From Pestalotiopsis fici W106-1 (Eukaryota > Ascomycota > Sordariomycetes > Amphisphaeriales > Sporocadaceae), in assembly GCF_000516985.1 (NCBI RefSeq), contig NW_006917097.1:1550001-1614000 (forward strand): 64,000 nucleotides of DNA, given 5' to 3'. The notes beneath the pieces are model-generated. The model was given only the letters and a program-made list of their open reading frames with translations, did no database searches and was not told the DNA's origin. A program made the translations under genes and the position numbers. Position 1 is the stretch's first letter, and each line of letters begins with the position of its first letter. Shown in pieces: positions 25,554 to 35,387 of this stretch.

Positions 25554-26797
25554 TTAGACAAAGCCCTTGAGAACTGCTGCCTCGGCGTTCAGGATGGAGG
25601 AACCAGCGGCACCAATGACGGCTTTGCAAATATTAGCTTGGAAGTCTTGCTACTCGAGGGAAGAAACTTACTGTTGTGGCTCAACGCCACAAACTTGATA
25701 TCAAAGATACGGCTCTCGTCCTCACGGACTCTGCCAACACTGACAGTGTAACCGCGGCCAAGGTCACGGTCCAGACGGGGTTGCGGGCGGTCGGCATCGT
25801 CAAAGACCATGATGCTGGGCTCGGGGGCGCTGGGGCAGCCAAGCTTCTGGGCCTCACTGACATAGTTGCGGAGAGCAGCCTTGACATCCTCAACCTTTGG
25901 CGGCGGGCGGCTCTTGAAGCGCAGACTGACGCAGGCGGTGTGGCCGTCCAGAACGGGAACGCGGTTGCATGCGGCCGACACGCGCAGACCCTCCTGCTCG
26001 ACAAAAGCCGTCTTGTCGTCGCGGATGCCGCCCAGAATCTTGCGTGCCTCGGTCTCCAGCTTGTCCTCCTCGCCCGAGATGAAGGGCACGACGTTGTCGA
26101 TAATGTCCATGGAGCTCACGCCCGGGTAGCCAGCGCCCGAGACGGCCTGCATGGTGACGACGGAGACGGTGTCGACCTCGCCGAACTGAGCCTGCAGGGC
26201 AGCGAAGGGGATGACGAGACCAATGACGGCGCAGTTGGAGTTGCACACCAGGAAACCCTTTTCAAGGCTGTGGTGCTTCCTCTGGTGAGGAATGAGATCG
26301 AGATGCGGCAGGTTAACGGTGGGAACGACGAGTGGCACAAGGGGATCGCGACGGTAGTTCTTTGCGTTGGAGAAGACGGCGAGGTTGGCCTTCATGAATT
26401 CCATCTCTGAATGAGCCAATGGTTAGTATAACGGTCATTTTGAGCATCATGTTCCTTGGTCTCTTCCAGATACAACCCGTCGCTCAACTAGGCGCGAATG
26501 ACAAGACTCACCAACTTCACCTGCCACATCCGAGTCCAGACCGCTAAAGACAATGTCGCACTCCAAGAATTCGCTGGCCTTGCACTCCTTCACGACCAGG
26601 TCGGCGACCTTGCCCATGGGGGAGGCCTGCTTCCACCTCACGGCATCCTTGTACTTCTTTCCGGCAGATCGCGACGAGGCACCGACGGCGTGGAGGACAA
26701 AGTGCGGGTGGTTCTGGAGCAGGAGGATGAAGCGCTGGCCAACGGAGCCGGTAGCACCCAGCACACCAACCTTCTTTGTCGGGAATTGCGACGCCAT
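25554..26797 (-). CDS. HOM2: Aspartate-semialdehyde dehydrogenase
   Basis: Exons on the minus strand are 26797-26512, 26406-25672 and 25621-25554, giving 362 aa, the normal length for the fungal enzyme. It reduces aspartyl phosphate to aspartate semialdehyde with NADPH, the branch point for threonine, methionine and isoleucine synthesis. The N-terminal [13 protein letters not shown] is the nucleotide-binding loop. [11 protein letters not shown] near residue 155 holds the catalytic cysteine. Further family blocks are [14 protein letters not shown] and [16 protein letters not shown]. Introns are 105 nt (TACTAAC branch site, TTCAG acceptor) and 50 nt. The last exon encodes [20 protein letters not shown]. 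The start at 26797 ([14 protein letters not shown]) puts the Rossmann loop at the usual position. The enzyme is absent from animals. A near-consensus Gcn4/CPC1 site lies about 100 bp upstream. Confidence 0.97.
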
Positions 26798-26898
26798 TCT
26801 GGAGATTTTCTGGGGGGGTATTGAGATTCGACAAACGATGAACTCGAGCAAGAAATTATCTACGAATCGTAGGTCGTAGAATAGAAAAGTGCGTCACT

Positions 26899-26905
26899 TG
26901 AGTCG
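26899..26905 (+). promoter_or_regulatory. Possible Gcn4/CPC1 (general amino-acid control) site
   Basis: TGAGTCG differs from the TGASTCA consensus by one base and lies about 100 bp upstream of the HOM2 start. Amino-acid biosynthesis genes in fungi are commonly driven by this factor. One mismatch in a 7-mer is weak evidence. Confidence 0.25.
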
Positions 26906-28153
26906 TCTTTGGATGTCGCACTGGCGCCACAAGAGAGAAATGCCCCGCCAAAAATGTTGACTGGATTGACAATTGCCCCGCTATCGGAGGAGAGACCCTT
27001 GTGACGGCATGGCGGTTAGAGAGTATTTTTGCTGGCCGATCGAGTTACACATTTTGCTTGAATCAGTCTTTGGACTGCTACAAAGGCGCAATTGGTGACC
27101 ATGAGGTGATGGTAATGGCTCCTTGCACATGCATCTGTTGGTGGGCTTCGAGTTGATTTCAGCGTGCAAGCGCACCGCTGGGTATCACGGGGTCTACGCT
27201 TCAATGCCCAAGATGAGCGTCGCGCAATTGATGTAATATTCGGAATCGGTGTTTGCGGTGCGCGCGCAAGACCAATACAGTGTGGGTGGCTTGCGGTGCA
27301 TTAACAAGCATGTCTGTTTGCTTGTCACTCTTCTCTGCGGTAGGGTCAAAGTAGCATTTCGAGAATTCGGATATGGTTGTAGAATAGACCATTCATGGCT
27401 GTAATTTTCCCCTGAATTCGAGATAGACCACTCGTGGCAACTCTAAGAAAGAAAAAAATATTATGATTGATGTTATTGCTGTTGTTGATGATGAACCAGA
27501 ACGGTTCCAGCGGAGAGGAATGTATACACTATGGTGTGTGTATTGTGGTACACAATACACAGCGCAGCGGAGCGAAAGCACATTGCACACAGATGTTTCT
27601 TGGTACAGTGGCCTCATGTCTCAAGGATTGGAAGTTATACACTGGCATTCTTGCTAGGTTACAGCATTCCAGGCGAACAAATGTACAATATTTTCATGAC
27701 ATTTCGATTTTGAAGATTGCTCTTGCAAATGTTGGTGTTGCGCTACAAAGTACAAGGGGAGGTACGTACATACCCAGGCGTCTGGTTGGCATGGCATGGC
27801 ATGGTCCGTGTCCCGCGAGCCGGACATTGGGGATCCCCGCACCATACCTCTGGGCCCACGACTCATTTCTCCTATGCGGATGGCTCATGAATGCTCACCA
27901 TGAGCAAATTCCCACCACTTGCGCATCTGGAATACGTATTGATCAGGGCAAATCATGTCCACTAGCTTGCATTGACTTGTGCCTTCCATTTGGGCGAAGT
28001 AAACAGAGAGAAGGTGCAAAAAAGCTATAGTCCCTCACATCGCGACTATAATATAGTTGTTGCGATAATCCACGTTTCTCAACGACAAGTGATCGGGTCA
28101 ATTCCAAATTGCACCAGAATGTTCAGAAAAGTAAAAAGATAGATATGAGCTGC

Positions 28154-28170
28154 AAAAAAAGGCAAAAAAA
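28154..28170 (-). terminator. Pol III terminator of the tRNA-Pro gene
   Basis: On the tRNA coding strand, a run of seven T begins 10 nt after the discriminator base (28170-28164) and a second run of seven T follows (28160-28154). T runs of this kind end RNA polymerase III transcripts. Confidence 0.85.
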
Positions 28171-28205
28171 GATGTTGGGTGGGCTTGACCGGGGATTGAA
28201 CCCGG

Positions 28206-28262
28206 CTATTGAGATTGTTAGTATATGATTGATAACTCATGATATTTGAAGTTGTGACTTAC
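28206..28262 (-). other. 57-nt GT-AG (spliceosomal-type) insertion inside tRNA-Pro
   Basis: On the tRNA strand it begins GTAAGTCACA, contains ATACTAACAAT with the perfect branch sequence TACTAAC, and ends CTCAATAG. The branch A is about 12 nt from the end, a normal fungal spacing. Its size matches the mRNA introns of this window (46-105 nt). It lies at the exact boundary of tRNA positions 48 and 49, which is not where the tRNA splicing endonuclease normally cuts. Confidence 0.85.
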
Positions 28263-28273
28263 GACCTCCTGCA

Positions 28274-28284
28274 TTTTTCAGTTT
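28274..28284 (-). other. Canonical 11-nt tRNA intron in the anticodon loop
   Basis: The anticodon loop region is 18 nt instead of 7. The extra AAACTGAAAAA follows base 37, one base 3' of the anticodon, the standard site for introns removed by the tRNA splicing endonuclease. Confidence 0.85.
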
Positions 28285-28320
28285 CCCAAAGCAGGAATCA
28301 TACCACTAGACCATCAAGCC

Positions 28321-31202
28321 GTTGGTTCTGATTTAAATCAGCTTCTTTTGGTTGGAAGAGAGTGTGGAAATCAAAGTATATATAGGAGACATCAGGGAAT
28401 GCCTTTACGTGGCTGAATGCATAAGCGAGCGGGCACATGAGCCAATTCTGGCACCACTGTGGGGACATCTCCACAGACGACACATATGCCACACTGTATG
28501 GATGCCAGTTCGTCTTGTTGCGGCCTTTCAAGGGGCAGTCTTGCCTCTCATCCTACTATGGTATGATGGGTAAGTAAAATGTCCCTGGTAAGTATTTTGG
28601 AGCCACTTGTGCAGCCCTTGTGCACGTATTGTGCGTGTTTTGGCAGCTGTCGAGTGGGCGCCCCATCAGATCTGGTACTTGACCAGGGGTATTTTATTTA
28701 CGCCCACAACCATCGTAGATTAATTCTTGATACCATACAGCACTCAACTAACACTGGTGAGCCTGTATTATACAGAGTGCGGGACTAGCATGGCTCCTTG
28801 GAGCCTCAGAATCAAGAATCTGGATGATGGTCGCTCGGTAAACAGTGAACTGTTGGGCTGTATAGCTGAGAATCCCAAATGTGAAGCCACAGTATATGGG
28901 ACAATAGAATGTTTTGAGGGGGGCCCCAGCTTCATCAGAAGATGACAAGGCGTATCTCAAGTTGTTCATAGCTGGTTACTCATACGTTGTTCATGAATAT
29001 TTCTGTGCCGTGTTGACCGGTATGCAAATTTGGTAGATAAGAACTACTATGTGCATACCAGAGATATCTTGCCAGCCCATAAGGACTACGCTGGACAGCT
29101 CCAGGCCTTCATCTTCACGGTGATTGTCATGCTATTTCAACTTATTGAGGGTGTCATTAGATACGTAGTAAAGCATACTCATGCCAAGGGTGAGGCCTGT
29201 TGCGCCACGACTTCGATCCCCCGTCAAGGGCCTAGATAAGCTTTCTGCCCTGGTCACTCGCACATCTTCCCGCGATTATCGTTATTAGCTTATTCTCATT
29301 TCTCTCCTGGCCCCTCCCCTTCTCTCAAAATCGTAATAGAAAGAGAGGGCAAAAAAGGAAAAAGAAGAAAAAAACAAGGAAAAGAAGAGGGAGGGAGAGA
29401 GAGAGAGAGAGAGGGGCTCGGCGGCATGGTTTTAGTTTTCATCCGAGAGAGACAACAATAGAGAGAGAAGCCTTCTGGCATTCGAACTTGATATCAACTC
29501 AAGACTTCATGGAAGAACAAGCAAAGGGAACACTTGGGTTGTTGATATCAGGCCAGTCGTTTTCTAATCCTTCTTTGACATCAGATATCTTGAGGCTTTT
29601 GCCATGCCGCGCTTTCATTGGTGGCTGCCTCAAATTAAGTTACCTCAGTCTTCGGTTGTTCTTCGCAGCGCTCGACACGTTTTTGTGCTCGGTAACATGG
29701 TCATTCTGTTGATTGGCACGGGAATTAGGCGTTTCTATCATGCAATTGGTCTCCCAGCCAAGACTCGTTCCTAAGCAACTCCTCAACACGGACGTGGTGC
29801 TTGTCGAGCATTGTTGAACAACGGCCGCTCAAATCCAGAACCATCGTGATCAAGTCTTCCTTCAATTTCCCGTAATACTTTTGACGATAAGTCTCATCAA
29901 TCATTGGACGACAACACCTTTGCCTGTATCATGTGGCTCATGTTCCTGGTCCTCTCATCGATTCTGGGTATATCGTCGCTGCGGCCAAGAGTCGCGCTAC
30001 GGGCGGTTCCCTTTTGTGTATTTGTCGAGTGATGGACCTCTTCACTGGTCCCGTCGAAGTGGCAAGAGGCTTTCAGACATAGTTATTGTGTCAAAATATG
30101 CCTATACAATTACGCGGACGAGACAGAAATACTGAACAGTGAACATATGGAATGGTGATATAACCGTTCCTTCTTGCCATCATCTCATGGACTGCGGCTC
30201 GTGTCCTCAAGTTGTACTGTGAAGAAATCGATAAGATCACCAGGGCAGTTCGAGCCTCAAATACTATAGTAGGGTACCTCCTGTTCTCTGTGCATGATGA
30301 TTTGGATAGCCGCCAGAGACGCGCATCTCCGCAGAAACATCATCGAAGCATTCATGGCAGACCGACAAATGAAAGAGCTCATTTTCATAGTCATCATTCA
30401 CGACAATGGATTTGAATATTCAGCAATACGTCGCCCGTTATTATTATTCCTTCAGTATGCCAACTGAAAGTCTGGCCAATCAACACAACGCAATGATTTC
30501 TGGAATCTTAATTGAAATGGTAGCAGTGTACGTGCGGTCTAGTAACCCTGCACGTGGAACACCAGAAGATGAGGTCAGCCATCGCACGTATGTGCCATCA
30601 TAATACACTTGAAGCGGATACGGATATTCAAAGCTTCTGTCATGCCACCAAGTGGACAGCGCTTGATCGAGAGTATTCCTCGGTGTGTACCTACATATTC
30701 TTGCAATGTACGTATGTATGCAGATCACACTATCTGGTAGATGCGAGATATTGAATATGTACCTACTTTACATAAAAGAACATGAATACGTACCTCATGC
30801 ATTGAAACTCATCGGTATATATGTATCTCACAGAGAGTTGAATCCGGGCAGGCAGTCCCCAGATGCGACTTCCGTGGATACTTCTGGCGTCCAACGACTG
30901 ATGGGTTAAGCGGCCAGCTGATGAAGCAGGCACGACGGCACCTGCCCCTATTCACAATTTGGTGATTTGGAAAGTGCTCAATCGAAAGGCCGAGAACGTT
31001 GTTGCCTAACACGGAAAAATTCACTCGCAGAAGCGATCCAAATTTCTTTCTCTTTTTTTTTTCTTGCGGTCAAAAGTACAACCTCAAGCATTATTTCATT
31101 ATCACCCACCGCTTTCTCTTTGAGAACTGCCACTTCAACCACTTTTCATTGATTTCTCAATTTCCAATCTCGCTCAATCTTGTACACTTCTGACCAGCCT
31201 CG
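28321..31202. other. Gene-poor region upstream of the tRNA gene
   Basis: No intact gene is supported. A 59-codon ATG frame at 29903-29724 (minus) has good fungal codon use (MIDETYRQKYYGKLKEDL onward), and plus-strand frames at 29912-30082 and about 30295-30470 also read like protein, but none join into a gene. They may be remains of a decayed gene. A purine-rich tract with GA repeats lies at about 29337-29415. Confidence 0.4.
29337..29415. repeat. Purine-only tract with GA microsatellite
   Basis: Nearly all bases are A or G, ending in about eleven GA units at 29393-29414. The tract is strand-asymmetric and non-coding. Confidence 0.85.
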
Positions 31203-31324
31203 ATGAGCCGACAACAATTCGTCATAGAGCTGTCCGAGGAGGTCGCTCCTCTCTCACGAGAGGAGTGGCCTGCCTCTCCGCCGCCGCCACCACCACCACC
31301 ACCACCACCACCACCAGCAGCAGT

Positions 31325-31361
<37 letters not shown>

Positions 31362-31748
31362 ACAACAACGACGACGACGACGACGACGACGACGACCCCT
31401 CCTCGCCCCTCCAAGACGTAAGCATCTCTCTGGATGTTCCTAACAGATCAACAACTGACACATACATTATAGACATGCCCAGGAGGTTGTGGGATGGTCG
31501 GGCGGCCGTCCTTGAGGCGGTGCTGCTTGCTTGGGTGGCTCTGCCACACGTGAGGATCCGCGGCCGGGCCAAGGCCTGGACCAACGGCCTCCAAAAATTG
31601 GAGGAGATGAGACTCGTAAGTATATTCTGCAATTCTCGAAGTAAATAGCAGCACTAATAAACCATTTGCTTAGGATGCCGAGGACGACCGGCCAGTTTGG
31701 TCCTCGCCATACTTGGCTAGGCACCAGGCATGGCAATTGATGTATTGA
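31203..31748 (+). CDS. Small hypothetical protein with Pro/Ala/Thr repeat
   Basis: Best model: exons 31203-31417, 31483-31615 and 31674-31748, giving 140 aa. Intron 1 starts GTAAGC, contains CCTAACAG and ends at CCCAG. Intron 2 starts GTAAGT and ends CTTAG after a CACTAATAA-like branch site. All phases agree. The N-terminus MSRQQFVIELSEEVAPL is followed by thirteen Pro, an Ala-rich run and fourteen Thr, all encoded by one compound triplet repeat. The remainder (LWDGRAAVLEAVLLAWVALP, then RGRAKAWTNGLQKLEEMRL) looks like a folded helical domain and gives the best coding signal. The other acceptor for intron 1, at 31472, would shift the frame and stop. I do not recognise the family. Repeat-length errors in the assembly could change the frame, so the N-terminal part is less certain than the C-terminal part. 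Confidence 0.55.
31278..31396. repeat. Compound trinucleotide repeat CCG-CAC-CAG-CAA-CGA
   Basis: A 119-bp tract in which the triplet unit changes one base at a time along its length: CCG, then CAC, CAG (with two TAG), CAA and CGA. In the gene model it is read as proline, alanine/valine and threonine codons. Confidence 0.92.
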
Positions 31749-31836
31749 CGAGGAAATAATTTAGTCTTCGCATCAAATATAATTTGAAATATTCCCCTCT
31801 CGATACGCAGCTTTTTTTTTTTTTTTCCCTTCCTTT

Positions 31837-31936
31837 NNNNNNNNNNNNNNNNNNNNNNNNNNNNNNNNNNNNNNNNNNNNNNNNNNNNNNNNNNNNNNNN
31901 NNNNNNNNNNNNNNNNNNNNNNNNNNNNNNNNNNNN
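31837..31936. other. Assembly gap (100 N)
   Basis: Exactly 100 N, the conventional filler for a gap of unknown size, flanked on both sides by T-rich/CT-rich homopolymer sequence. Anything between 31.75 and 32.0 kb may be missing or mis-spaced. Confidence 0.99.
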
Positions 31937-34900
31937 TTTTTTTTTTTTTTCCCCTCTTTTTCCTTCTAAGAATTTCTTATGCTTTCAATATTTCTATTAA
32001 AATCCAGTTCAACAAGCATGAAGCTATTGCCATGAAAAGTCCTCCGATGAATTGTCTCTTCGGCTCCGGGCCGGCACACCGCCCGCCCACGCGGACTTAT
32101 ATTCCGCTTATGCCCGCTGATGTCCAGAGGCTGACGCGGGTAGGCAGTCAGGCGGCAACCATAAACGATCAGAATGGCGGGACAGGCCTATAATCCTGCG
32201 GTCCCTGAAATTTGATGCTGACATGCATAGCACTGGGTGAATGCAGGGAGAACAAGGGCTTTACATTTCTCTCTTTCACGTGGTGGCGCGGTTCAGCCTC
32301 AACGTCATCTGCCGGTGCGACGAATCATTTTGCGAGGTGATAATTCTGACGCATAAGCCCCCGTCAATGAGCTTGCATGAAAAGTTTCTTGAAACATCTG
32401 GAACACCAAGCTCTTCCTTGGACTACATAGTTGCTTCCCAGGATACATTACTACTGACATCATAGTATCAATTTGTGCAAGAATTGCGTGGACAGGTCGT
32501 AGGTGAGTGGACTTGAAGAGGAAAAGTCAGCGACGATACATGTGCTCCTGCTCACGTATGATCCGCCACAGTACGTGACCCAACATGGTAACCTCGTCGC
32601 CGTTGATTCCAAGAGCTCTATTTTCAAATCGGGTACTGATTCTGTCGTCGAGTGACAGATCGGATTATTCGCGGTTCCCTGTGGCGTCCCCTTGCGCAGG
32701 TCGCTTTGCTTCTTGTCGAAAGTAGAACGGCGACTGCTTTTCCAAGCAGCCGTGGCCAAATCCACAGTCAGAGTTCAATATCGGCAGCTTGTACAACCCG
32801 ATTGCTTTTGTTGATATCACATGCGCACTCAACATATGGCTACTGCCATGCAAATAAACCAGGAATTGTCTTCAGCTTGACCTCGAGGTCTAATACGCCA
32901 AGTCTCGATGAAGTCCAATTACCTTGCAACAACGCCGAGGTCACACCGCTGAAGTGGCTGTTCATATCTGACCAAGTCTATGCTTGACAGCAACATTTTT
33001 GCCCACGACGTCGATGAGATCAGCATTTTGAGAGCCAAGAGTGACTCAACGAGCGGTCAGCTTCATCTCGTCATACGTTTCCTTTCTTGTCTAGACTCTA
33101 TGTTCTCGGCATCAGCACGGCTTCTGGATGACGGCTTTGGCAACGCAAAGAAAAGAGCACAGACCATTGAATGCATCTGTTTTTGGTCCGAAAAATTTCA
33201 ATCATTTCAGACGACCGCATCCTTCGGACCAGATATGCCTATGTGCTCGTCGGGTGGTTGTCTTACGGCCCCCCACTGAATGCCTATGGGGCCCTGCAGA
33301 GTTACATTTAGTCACTGAAATGGGCCAGGGCCGCAAGCAGAGAGGAGTGCAGCGGCGACAAGCGATCCGAGCCAAGTGGTTCTGTAATGCCCATGTCAAA
33401 ATCCAAGACGTTACAAAATCTGACGGGAGTACCCCTATTTGGGATGGCAAAGAAAGCCGCAGCTTGTGTGTAAGCAACGGTGCAGACGAGCGACAAGAAA
33501 GGGAAGAGAAATGAACATGGTCGGCGAGCCTTAGGCAGCCCTATGAGGTCGTCCCGGGGGAGGACGAACCATGTCGTCGGTACATGGACCCGGTGCTGAT
33601 TGGCCGGCAAGGTTATTAGATGCTGCGCCTCCGCGGTCCCGCTGCCGACATTGCATACAGGGCATACAGGGCATCCATCAGGTTAGGCACTCTTCAGCGG
33701 TAAGGTAAGCTGCTGTAACCTGACGAGACTCGAGTACCCAGACTGCTGGGATGGGTAGCGTGTATAGATTATACGATGTCAAATGATATGATTGAGGATT
33801 TGACGAATCCTGCATATCGCGACCTGCCGAGATGTATTCGTTCACCCTTCGGACCGCATGACTTGCCGGCGGGTCATGACGATTCACGCAGAGCTGACAG
33901 ACGGACAGACAAACAGACAGACATTGCAGACCTGCAAGCTGTCTCCTCTTGCAGCCAAACACGCTGGCCGCATATCAAGTTATGTGCACAAAGCCCAACT
34001 CTTGGGGGGCTTTGCTGATCCTGCCCGCTAACAGCCATGGTCGCATTCGTACAAGTGGCATCGAAAGGGGCCACATTATAACAGATTGACCTAGGTTAGT
34101 GTAGTATTGGCACGACCGCGATCTAGGCTTGGACACTAGTTTTCCAGCTTTAGAATAGTGGGGAGATGAGAGACTGGAGACCCCTGGAGTCCGAGCAGTT
34201 GACAACCCAAGACCTTTTTTTTTTTTTTCTTAAACACGATTTTGCGCTACATCAATTTCGGTTGCATTGTTCTATAGCTTTGCATCCAACAGCCACAGTC
34301 GCGAAGGATTCGGTGGCAGCTCTCTCCAGGGGGCCTCCACTTGCCCTGATTGGTTGTTGTTGCGACGATATATGTATATTTATATTCTCGGTCACTGGGG
34401 CATTGTCTCTCTTGAAGCGTTCCGCCGTCAGCATGGCCAAACTCTTAGCATCGGAAACAGAGTGGGTCAGGAAGCGAGGCGAAGGCGACTTCTCTGAATC
34501 AAACGCAACAGTTAGGAACATGGCTTGATTGACACTTGACTCTTTCTTCTCTCCTTCGTCCGAGAGGATCCGGGGACCAGTATGGCGAATGGTCTGGCTG
34601 GGTCCAAAGTCTGAAAGTAAAATGCTACATGAGCCAAGTTCCAACCGACTACCTACCCAACCTACTACCTACCTCCTACATGCTACTACACGATCACTAC
34701 GTACCCATTGTATGGTAAGCAGCGCCGCCCGGCCCGCAGACCGGTGCAACGCAGGGGTTTCCTGATTAGGGACATCGCACTACTCCTGTGTACCTTGGCA
34801 ATACCATAGTAGTATGAGCTGCCTGACCGTAGCTGAACAGGGGTCAGAATCCACGAAAATCCTCCCATCGTCACTAGACTAGGTACAACTGCTAACGATT

Positions 34901-34980
34901 ATTTCGAGCGACCGGTTGACACATGGCGGATAGGAGATCCTTTGCGTATTGGTAGTACGTACGTAGGAACCCGACGGTGC

Positions 34981-34988
34981 ATATAAGT
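34981..34988 (+). promoter_or_regulatory. Possible TATA box of the secreted peptide gene
   Basis: ATATAAGT lies about 200 bp upstream of the ATG at 35187 and is followed by a CT- and AC-rich leader, a common arrangement for highly expressed fungal genes. Confidence 0.35.
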
Positions 34989-35186
34989 CTGTTGGCTTTC
35001 CCTACCTCGGGCCTGATCTACAGAAACATCTCGCTGATCATTCCAACAACGCAACAAACACTCTGAACTGTCTTATATCTCTACTATACTACCGCCCTGA
35101 ACAACTTCGTTTCAAGTCCGTTCCATCTCTACTACTACATTATACCAAAGACACACAAGTCATACACATCCACAAAAACTTTCACC

Positions 35187-35387
35187 ATGAAGCTGTCTCT
35201 TGTCTCGCTCTTTACCGTCGCCTCCATGGCATCTCTGGCCTTTGCTCTCCCGCAAGCCTGCCCCGGTTGCAAGTCGCCAGTCACGGCCGACACCATTGTC
35301 GAGAGGACTCCCGAGCCCGTAGCCGAGCCCGTCGTGGCTCTGCCCGAGATTGAAGTTCGCAGCAAACAAGCCTGCCCCGGATGCTAA
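35187..35387 (+). CDS. Small secreted peptide precursor with two QACPGC boxes
   Basis: A single exon of 66 aa. The first 20 residues (MKLSLVSLFTVASMASLAFA) form a textbook signal peptide. The mature part begins LPQACPGCKSP, has a middle rich in Pro, Glu and Val (TPEPVAEPVVALPEIEV) and ends RSKQACPGC. The same six residues, QACPGC, thus open and close the mature peptide, and its only four cysteines lie in two CxxC pairs. The start context CACCATGAAG is good. The layout recalls fungal secreted precursors that are processed into short peptides (pheromone-like or ribosomal peptides) and cysteine-bearing effectors. There is no Lys-Arg Kex2 site; RSK before the last box is the only basic cluster. 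The C-terminus CPGC is not a standard prenylation box. I assign no function. Confidence 0.72.
   Translation: MKLSLVSLFTVASMASLAFALPQACPGCKSPVTADTIVERTPEPVAEPVVALPEIEVRSKQACPGC

Larger units (their letters stand above)
26798..28180. other. Intergenic region between HOM2 and the tRNA-Pro gene
   Basis: It holds the HOM2 promoter on the left and the downstream side of the tRNA gene on the right. Open frames at 26981-27204 and 27467-28030 have no family match and odd composition. No gene is supported. Confidence 0.5.
28181..28320 (-). tRNA. tRNA-Pro (TGG anticodon) with two insertions
   Basis: The 5' arm GGCTTGA (28320-28314) pairs perfectly with TCAAGCC (28188-28182). The D arm carries TGGTCTAGTGG, a good A box. 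The anticodon stem CCTGC (28295-28291) pairs with GCAGG (28272-28268), and the loop holds TGG at 28288-28286, reading proline CCA codons. The variable loop is AGGTC (28267-28263). The T arm is CCGGG-TTCAATC-CCCGG (28205-28189) and contains the B box. Two segments are extra: 11 nt after base 37 (28284-28274), the normal place for a nuclear tRNA intron, and 57 nt (28262-28206) exactly between variable loop and T stem. Removing both leaves a complete 72-nt tRNA. The perfect stems and the terminator argue against a decayed gene. Confidence 0.92.
31749..35186. other. Gene-poor region containing the assembly gap
   Basis: Several open frames of about 100 codons (32652-32987, 32460-32765 reverse, 32980-33279, 34252-34644 reverse) lack recognisable domains and consistent splice joins. 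I see no supportable gene. The right end is the promoter of the secreted peptide gene at 35187. Confidence 0.45.

Noticed and set aside
25676..26410. 244-codon forward frame opposite HOM2
   Set aside because: Antisense shadow of HOM2, which has its full set of family motifs.
29160..29240. TTCGATCCC resembling a tRNA B box
   Set aside because: No flanking T stem or acceptor pairing could be built.
31222..31632. Reverse frames over the triplet repeat (poly-Val, poly-Ala, poly-Leu)
   Set aside because: Repeat artefacts; splice signals and the C-terminal domain support the forward strand.
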